Of a stretch of DNA of 64,000 bases, positions 61,001 through 64,000 are shown one piece after another. The DNA lies in contig JAQGDQ010000001.1 of the NCBI GenBank assembly GCA_030141605.1, forward strand, positions 2,824,501 to 2,888,500, given 5' to 3'. The position numbers were made by a program, and so were the translations under genes. The number at the start of each line of letters is the position of its first letter. The stretch's first letter is position 1. The notes under the pieces were generated by a model. That model was not told where the DNA came from and did not search any database. It was given only the letters and a program-made list of their open reading frames with translations. The DNA is from Tubiluchus corallicola (Eukaryota; Priapulida; Priapulimorpha; Priapulimorphida; Tubiluchidae).

Positions 61001-63635
61001 CATCGTGATCTGTGTGGCCTGAATGATGTAAAGTAGTACCTGTTTGTTATTGCACTGTATGCTTCCACAATGACTAAAACTGCCTTTAAACTTGGCTGTT
61101 ACTTCGCTCTGTGTAACACTTTACCATCTTTGGTGTAATGGAATCGAAATTATTATATGTAAGTGAAACTAAATGTGAAACGAGATGAAGTTAAATGTGT
61201 ATGTACTTCACCGGACTTAAAGGCTAACCTGGACCTTCAATGTCCAATTAAGCAGTTTAACTGTGAAGAATCAAGTAAGCTGCAAAGGCCAACTAAGCAT
61301 AAATCCTGATGGTAGCTTGTCTTTCTACAAACTTTGTAGTACCATATAGTTGCAATTAATGTGTCATAATCTTGAATACATTAATTTTCCTGTCCTTTTT
61401 TTGTTATGTACTTGCCATTGTGAAAAAAATTGAAATTTATTGCGTCAAACTTTGCATTTTCAGGTACCAACTGGAACTCAGAAACAAGAACTTCAATCAT
61501 ATCTGGAGAAAACTCCGCCGCTCATACAGAAATTGATCTTAACCATCAAGTCGCCTACTATTGGAAAAGCAGCTACCTTTAATAAGGTTATATCAGTCAT
61601 CATTTTGCCTAACCTTATTACATGCACTGATTTATTTTGTTTGAACTATTTCAAATGCACCAGTTTTTATTTTAGTTTTCTTCTATTTTTTCAGGTTGAT
61701 AGTGTCATACAAGAAACTAAAAATTTGATGAATGCTATTGCTAAGCTTGTCACTACATGTCTTATTTGTGCTACAAAGGTAAGCGTATGTGCCAGTTCTG
61801 ATTGATCCTCTCTATAGTTCTGCACTTTGTCACTGTAGTACATCTGCAGCAACTCTTTCTTACTAAAGCCCATTTTCATCTGCATTCCACCGACAGAATA
61901 ATCATCTTGATTAAGCTTATCAATGTTATTGTCCTGGAACATGTTCTTCATCATGATACACTGATCAAGACGAATAAGTAAGTAATTTATAGCTTTTCCT
62001 TTCACTGATCAAAAAATTAATTTTTAATTCATTTGAAATTACATACCTGTCAACCTGTTATTAGCATTGCCCTTATATAGGGTCTTGCTAAACCTTATAA
62101 GACAGCACGGGACCTTACCGAATCTGAAAATATGTTAATTTGCTGGGAGCCAACAGAAACAGACCAGTCACAAGATCGCATATCAGTCCACACAACAACA
62201 AATGGCTCTTCAGGTCGTAAAACCCGGACGCTCGCACTTTCGCATTTTTCCTACATGGAACACAAAACGAGTAGTCGGAGCCTTCTGACGAGGCTTTCAC
62301 CCATCCAGCGTATGCTCCACCACAAAACTTTGGGCTCTCCCATTCTTTTAAATGACGTCCAGTTTTTTGCTTTTTCGCCGGAGGAACACGTTCGCTTGCC
62401 GTGTTTTTTTTCATGAATGAAATAGTGGAAGTGGTGAACCGGATGTTAAAAATTATTAGCTGAGTGTGCGCAATGACAACGTTTGAACGGAAGTAAGATC
62501 GTCTGCATGAAAGTACCAATCGAAAAGGGAATATTTGATGCTATTATTTTCGCTGAGCAACATTTTGATTTTGCCGTATATTTTTCTTTTCGCCGTATGG
62601 ATTTTTTTGCAAGCCGTATTGAGCCAAAAATGCATTTTTCCCGTACAGCAATACGGCCAAACCATATAGGTTGACAGTTCTGAAATTAGCATAATTGTTT
62701 TGGTGATGCAGTTATGCTCAAACACTATTATGCTATGTTGACTGTTGAATTTTAGGAATTTCAAAATTTTTGTCTATTTTTCCAGAAACGTTTTAAACCA
62801 CCCCTTCCTGTTTTCTAGAGATGCCCAGCAAGTCTTCTTTTGCCCACTTTGAGAGAATTTTTAATTAACAATATAACTGATTATTGTATTTATATATGAC
62901 TTTATTTTGTGCTCACACATGAGAACATCTGGCTACATTATTTTCTTTTAAACCAAATTCATTTTCTTGTTCACTGTAGGTATATGCTGTGAAACTGTAA
63001 AGTGAAATTTTATCTCTTGAAATGAAAAAACTTGCAGCAAGATTTATTTACAGTAAATGTTAGGACATCAGCCTTACATTGCATAAAAAGTTATATTACA
63101 TTAAAAATACTGAGACGACTCTAAGTCTTACAAAGGAACTACAATTCGGCATATCTACATGTGAATTGGATACCAGTAAACATAAAGTAGCTTATTACAG
63201 ACGATCGGCATAATACACACTGAACAAAACAAGTTTCAACTCAAATTGACCTAAAAATTAAGCTATTTTTGCATCCCAGTTTTACAACTGTTTAAAAGAT
63301 AAGGTACTGAGTTTCTAAAATCTCACTTGTTTCTTCCAAACAATGTATTCCATGTGAAAGGTATAATATTATAACGTAAGGGGCTCTCTTCTGCACGCAT
63401 TCACTATATACAGTTCTATATGATGTATACTTATACTGTTTGCTGTTTTTTACAGTATAGCATAGATTACCGTGGATCACCTCACATTGCACACAGGTGG
63501 CGCCATCAGTCTCCAATGAATGTGAGCAGCAATGGTGATGACTGTGCATCATCAGACATGAGTGGCATTCTGCGTAGTGCGTCTGCACAAAAAGGCCTGC
63601 ACAGCTTGTCGAATTACACAGATGCGACACAATGA
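27975..63635 (+). CDS. CTNNAL1: Alpha-catulin (catenin alpha-like 1), 18 coding exons
   Basis: Vinculin/alpha-catenin superfamily scaffold, linked in other animals to Rho GEF signalling, the cytoskeleton and the dystrophin complex. Exons: 27975-28094, 42133-42233, 43699-43787, 48115-48293, 48437-48556, 48973-49062, 49666-49860, 50151-50366, 50852-50929, 51460-51618, 52482-52574, 53113-53304, 53822-53872, 54092-54248, 54541-54644, 61464-61586, 61695-61778, 63456-63635. All junctions are GT-AG and in phase. Total 776 aa; human about 734. Catulin-specific stretches that alpha-catenins lack are present: RTKSIEQTLVPLVSQ, LAHLSGDRQNDLKDDKKKAQ, FTDSAYTSHEHRE, HPTSKIAKENMDV, and KNMSSMAFSMYLFTRGEGPL. 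Start: ATG 27975, with a second in-frame ATG at 27987 (aatATGg) in better context. The C-terminal exon (SIDYRGSPHIAHRWR...) is not similar to anything I recall and is Ser-rich. The first intron is 14 kb. Confidence 0.96.
34210..34245 (+). repeat. Degenerate GAT trinucleotide tract
   Basis: Imperfect aatgatgatgttgatgacgatgacgatg-type repeat within catulin intron 1. Confidence 0.8.
35400..35599. mobile_element. MITE, GCGTTTACC family copy 3 (best ends)
   Basis: Begins GCGTTTACCAGATATCCGGA and ends TTTCCGGATGGTAAACGC, an inverted repeat broken only by short indels. The interior, in reverse complement, shares ggtctgataaacgggtgcat and the following aatataaac block with the element at 1656-1853. 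200 bp and non-coding. It is inserted in catulin intron 1 in the opposite orientation to the two copies near the window start. Confidence 0.75.
43260..43405. repeat. Degenerate GAT/GGT trinucleotide tract
   Basis: gatgatggtgacat..., then gatgatagtgatggttgtggtgg and ggtggttgcggcagtgctggtgatgg units in catulin intron 2. Intronic, no open frame of interest. Confidence 0.7.
43788..44879. other. Catulin intron 3, part before the LINE
   Basis: AT-rich intron. A less AT-rich stretch at about 44370-44600 (gctgctgctt, cgagcgccgattctagctc) may be the 5' part of the adjoining LINE or another old repeat. No gene seen. Confidence 0.45.
44880..46997 (+). mobile_element. Degenerate non-LTR retrotransposon (CR1/Jockey-like LINE)
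   Basis: Sense to catulin, in intron 3. An APE-type endonuclease is recognisable in broken frames from about 45360 to 45800 (AFSETWLIPE, KDRGTRGGVLL, VAFIGDFNMPD). A linker region follows at 46021-46395. Reverse transcriptase pieces lie at about 46560-46700: SGVPQGSVLGPLLLLLFIND, then the catalytic FADDAKLY motif. Large parts of the RT are missing. The 3' end closes with repeated aaactaaact units (46977-46997), a common tail type for this group. Multiple stops and frameshifts mean it is dead. The part upstream of 45350, possible ORF1, is uncertain. Confidence 0.85.
47024..47162. repeat. Degenerate trinucleotide-rich tract (GGT/GTC, CAG/GGC/AGT)
   Basis: Starts with ggtcgtggtcgtggtcgtggt and changes to cagcagcag, agtagtagt and ggcggc units. 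GC-rich against an AT-rich background. It directly follows the LINE tail. A related GGT/GAT-rich tract lies at 43260-43405. Confidence 0.85.
47163..48114. other. Catulin intron 3, part after the LINE
   Basis: AT-rich intron sequence up to the tttttttag acceptor at 48114. Nothing else recognised. Confidence 0.6.
54645..55079. other. Catulin intron 15, 5' part
   Basis: Plain AT-rich intron before the nested transposon block. The overlapping short frames on both strands here are chance. Confidence 0.5.
55080..55953 (-). mobile_element. LINE remnant (endonuclease region), split by the BEL element
   Basis: Read on the - strand, fragments of an APE endonuclease appear in order: CFSTNA..VITKMNEMENYV, NPDVIITRESWAHNSIKDVI, GGECIKYFKK, IICGNVNHRSVE and LLGASDHNIVML. 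These match the CR1/L2-like pattern (NARSI.NK.DEL, ITESW, GGG...Y, GDFN, SDH). The frame is broken by stops. Its upstream part lies beyond the BEL insertion at 60584-60700: removing BEL and one copy of its 5-bp duplication joins two open segments in the same frame (..EKTKGERE + EDKALREELK..). No RT part is seen. Confidence 0.8.
55959..56393 (-). repeat. BEL element 3' LTR
   Basis: 435 bp and nearly identical to 60164-60583. Compared with that copy it has an extra 13-bp partial repeat of the agtaaaatg block near 56070 and a T-run two bases longer. It contains the short frame 56119-56313, which is only LTR sequence and recurs in the other LTR. Confidence 0.95.
56394..56405 (-). other. BEL polypurine tract
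   Basis: On the - strand AAGGTGGGAGGA directly abuts the 3' LTR, the expected position for the plus-strand primer. Confidence 0.8.
56502..57480 (-). pseudogene. BEL/Pao integrase domain
   Basis: Open from about 57480 down to the stop at 56502. The N-terminal part has the CVSCKKLKGRP zinc-binding end. The core shows TRAVHMEVV, FYSDNARSF and WWGGYWERLIGTIK, giving the D, D and E catalytic positions with the WERLI signature. The C-terminal part has EGDIVLVHSK..PRWRWPLGRI, typical of the BEL integrase tail. This domain looks intact, but it is out of frame with the segment before it. Confidence 0.9.
57575..58489 (-). pseudogene. BEL/Pao pol segment: RT thumb/connection and RNase H
   Basis: 305 codons open. 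Recognisable are MNLRAWQTSS, LGLSW, KIFDPLGFISPF, the RNase H start IFCDSSKAAYAAVAYV, the diagnostic TLPRLELMAALLGARL, FYSDSMVTLGWI, and HVPSSQNPADLPTRG. The frame is displaced from the upstream RT palm segment, which overlaps by four bases at 58486-58489. Confidence 0.9.
58486..59148 (-). pseudogene. BEL/Pao reverse transcriptase palm, broken at the active site
   Basis: Contains LRVVFNGSAKPTNGLSINDC, LLADIEKAFLMIGI, and ARLPFGLSASPAILHAII, the BEL RT core with its first catalytic Asp. At the second catalytic box the frame reads YVDN instead of YVDD, and from that point BEL-like sequence continues only in another frame. A frameshift therefore lies at about 58561-58563, in the catalytic box itself. 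Another shift lies upstream, between about 59050 and 59150. Confidence 0.88.
59281..59577 (-). pseudogene. BEL gag C-terminal zinc knuckle and protease start
   Basis: The frame shows SEYFVKKPPQP, a Cys-rich CLLCGDCSTEAH segment resembling the gag zinc knuckle, and SADSGSEETYI, with the D-S-G aspartyl protease motif. It follows the gag N-terminal remnant with a large part of gag missing. Confidence 0.7.
59573..59658. repeat. 43-bp direct tandem duplication in BEL gag
   Basis: cacgagcttggataagttcc, followed by gtgactgtaccttctacgtcc, occurs twice in direct succession with no visible mismatch in the shared part. Confidence 0.9.
59617..60087 (-). pseudogene. BEL gag N-terminal remnant
   Basis: A start codon lies at 60087, but the frame shifts within about 26 codons. 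A second open segment (59880-59617) has SADEYKWRITREVHRAIE, as in BEL gag N-terminal regions. A 25-bp unit is present three times at 59862-59936 and a 43-bp unit twice near the 3' side. Confidence 0.75.
59862..59936. repeat. 25-bp unit tandem repeated three times in BEL gag
   Basis: The unit cagcgtcagcgtctaacaac plus tgtga is repeated exactly at 59862, 59887 and 59912. 25 is not a multiple of 3, so the repeat also disturbs the reading frame. Confidence 0.95.
60140..60161 (-). other. BEL primer binding site, tRNA-Tyr type
   Basis: On the + strand the sequence ends ...ATCCGGCTCGAAGGACCA two bases before the LTR. It matches the 3' end of metazoan tRNA-Tyr (T-arm TTCGAATCC, acceptor GGCTCGAAGGA plus CCA). 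On the element strand it is therefore complementary to the tRNA, as required for priming. Confidence 0.85.
60164..60583 (-). repeat. BEL element 5' LTR
   Basis: 420 bp, same TGTGAAAG...CTTTCACA ends as the other LTR, with two substitutions relative to it (in gatgatcac and gctgcccag). Confidence 0.95.
60584..61463. other. Catulin intron 15, 3' part
   Basis: The first about 110 bases are the upstream half of the LINE remnant split by BEL (- strand, GKELEEMTGCGKVYIAPEK). The rest is AT-rich intron up to the acceptor ttttcag at 61463. No gene seen. Confidence 0.6.
61779..63455. other. Catulin intron 17
   Basis: 1.7 kb between exons 17 and 18. Besides the element at 62047-62677 I see no gene. 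Frames at 61691-62005 (-) and 63292-63699 (-) overlap real exons on the opposite strand and look like shadows. Confidence 0.6.
62047..62677 (-). mobile_element. Small TIR DNA transposon fragment with BED-like zinc-finger coding piece
   Basis: CTGTCAACCT at 62047-62056 is mirrored by AGGTTGACAG at 62668-62677. Between them, on the - strand at about 62214-62412, an open frame reads MKKNTASERVPPAKKQKTGR, then WESPKFCGGAYAGWVKA, then YSFCVPCRKNAKVRASG and FYDLKSHLL. The C-x2-C ... H arrangement after F..W.. resembles the N-terminal BED/TTF-type finger of hAT-like transposases. No transposase core follows, so this is an internally deleted copy. Clear target duplication not found. It lies in catulin intron 17. 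Confidence 0.65.
63456..63635 (+). other. CTNNAL1: Alpha-catulin terminal coding exon
   Basis: Acceptor tttttacag and 59 codons to the TGA at 63633. It encodes a polar Ser/His/Asn-rich tail (SPMNVSSNGDDCASSDMSG) that I cannot align with vertebrate catulin tails. Its place after the conserved ..LMNAIAKLVTTCLICATK segment and its phase support it. Confidence 0.75.
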
Positions 63636-63868
63636 CAACGACTGGACCTGCGAGAGGACGCGATGAGCGAGCTTGTGTGAAAACTAAGCCAGCGTTCATT
63701 ATTCATTTTCCCCTCTTGTAGGTTTACAATGGATCTTTGTTTGCCTAAGTATTATGGCCAGTGTTTATTTGCCTAATTTAATTGTTTTATTGTGTGTGAA
63801 GAATTTCAACCAATAACTGCATACATTTTTAGATGTCGCAGAAATTTCATTTTATTACGCTAAAAGTC

Positions 63869-63874
63869 AATAAA
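63869..63874 (+). terminator. Polyadenylation signal of alpha-catulin
   Basis: AATAAA about 235 bases after the stop codon, followed within 30 bases by a T-rich stretch. Confidence 0.6.
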
Positions 63875-64000
63875 GTCTTTTCAATTTCATTAATTTTGAC
63901 AGTTTTGCCACAGATCTATTGTTTATTATAGTTTTTATATTTTATTCAGTCCTAGTAGTGATACTACATTATGCATTCCTCTTGCTTTTATTATCTACTA

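Noticed and set aside
27975-63635. Calling this gene alpha-catenin (CTNNA)
   Set aside because: The superfamily is shared, but the N-terminal RTKSIEQTLVPLVSQ, the LSGDRQNDLKD and YTSHEHRE segments and the length near 750-780 aa match alpha-catulin. The alpha-catenin actin-binding tail is not present in full.

Overview
This window is a piece of an animal (metazoan) nuclear genome. It is AT-rich, its genes are split by GT-AG introns, and it carries LTR and non-LTR retrotransposons and TIR elements. All three recognisable genes lie on the + strand. The phylum cannot be fixed from the sequence. The single Sp1/3/4-class gene, the intronless MFSD1 coding region and a BEL/Pao element point to an invertebrate or basal deuterostome rather than a mammal.

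Layout. 1-3299: a (TG)n microsatellite and a repeat-rich upstream region with a full CRE at 3025. 3300-12012: ten coding exons of an Sp-family zinc-finger transcription factor (about 715 aa) with SP box, Q/S/T-rich activation region, Btd box and three C2H2 fingers. 12013-23999: a gene-poor interval holding a foldback element (14207-14965), a 2.3 kb TIR element with a 9-bp target-site duplication (15590-17868), and a spliced leader region before the next gene. 24000-25619: the intronless coding sequence of MFSD1, a lysosomal MFS transporter with an N-terminal dileucine signal. 27975-63635: alpha-catulin (CTNNAL1), 18 coding exons and about 776 aa, with a 14 kb first intron.

Catulin introns carry the largest mobile elements: a CR1/Jockey-like LINE in intron 3 (about 44880-46997), and in intron 15 an antisense BEL/Pao LTR retrotransposon (55959-60583) nested inside an older LINE fragment. 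The BEL element has 5-bp TSDs, a tRNA-Tyr-type primer binding site and a polypurine tract. Its LTRs differ by only two substitutions and two small length changes, yet gag and pol are deleted and frameshifted, with one break at the reverse-transcriptase active site. Intron 17 holds a small TIR element with a BED-like finger fragment.

The three genes do not form a pathway: one is a transcription factor, one a lysosomal transporter, one a cytoskeletal/Rho-signalling scaffold. No CRISPR array, convincing tRNA gene or prokaryotic-type defence system was seen. The least ordinary items are the nested, trans-mobilised-looking BEL copy, the duplicated acceptor that offers an alternative last exon for Sp, the possible spliced upstream reading frame sharing an exon with MFSD1, and several small TIR families.
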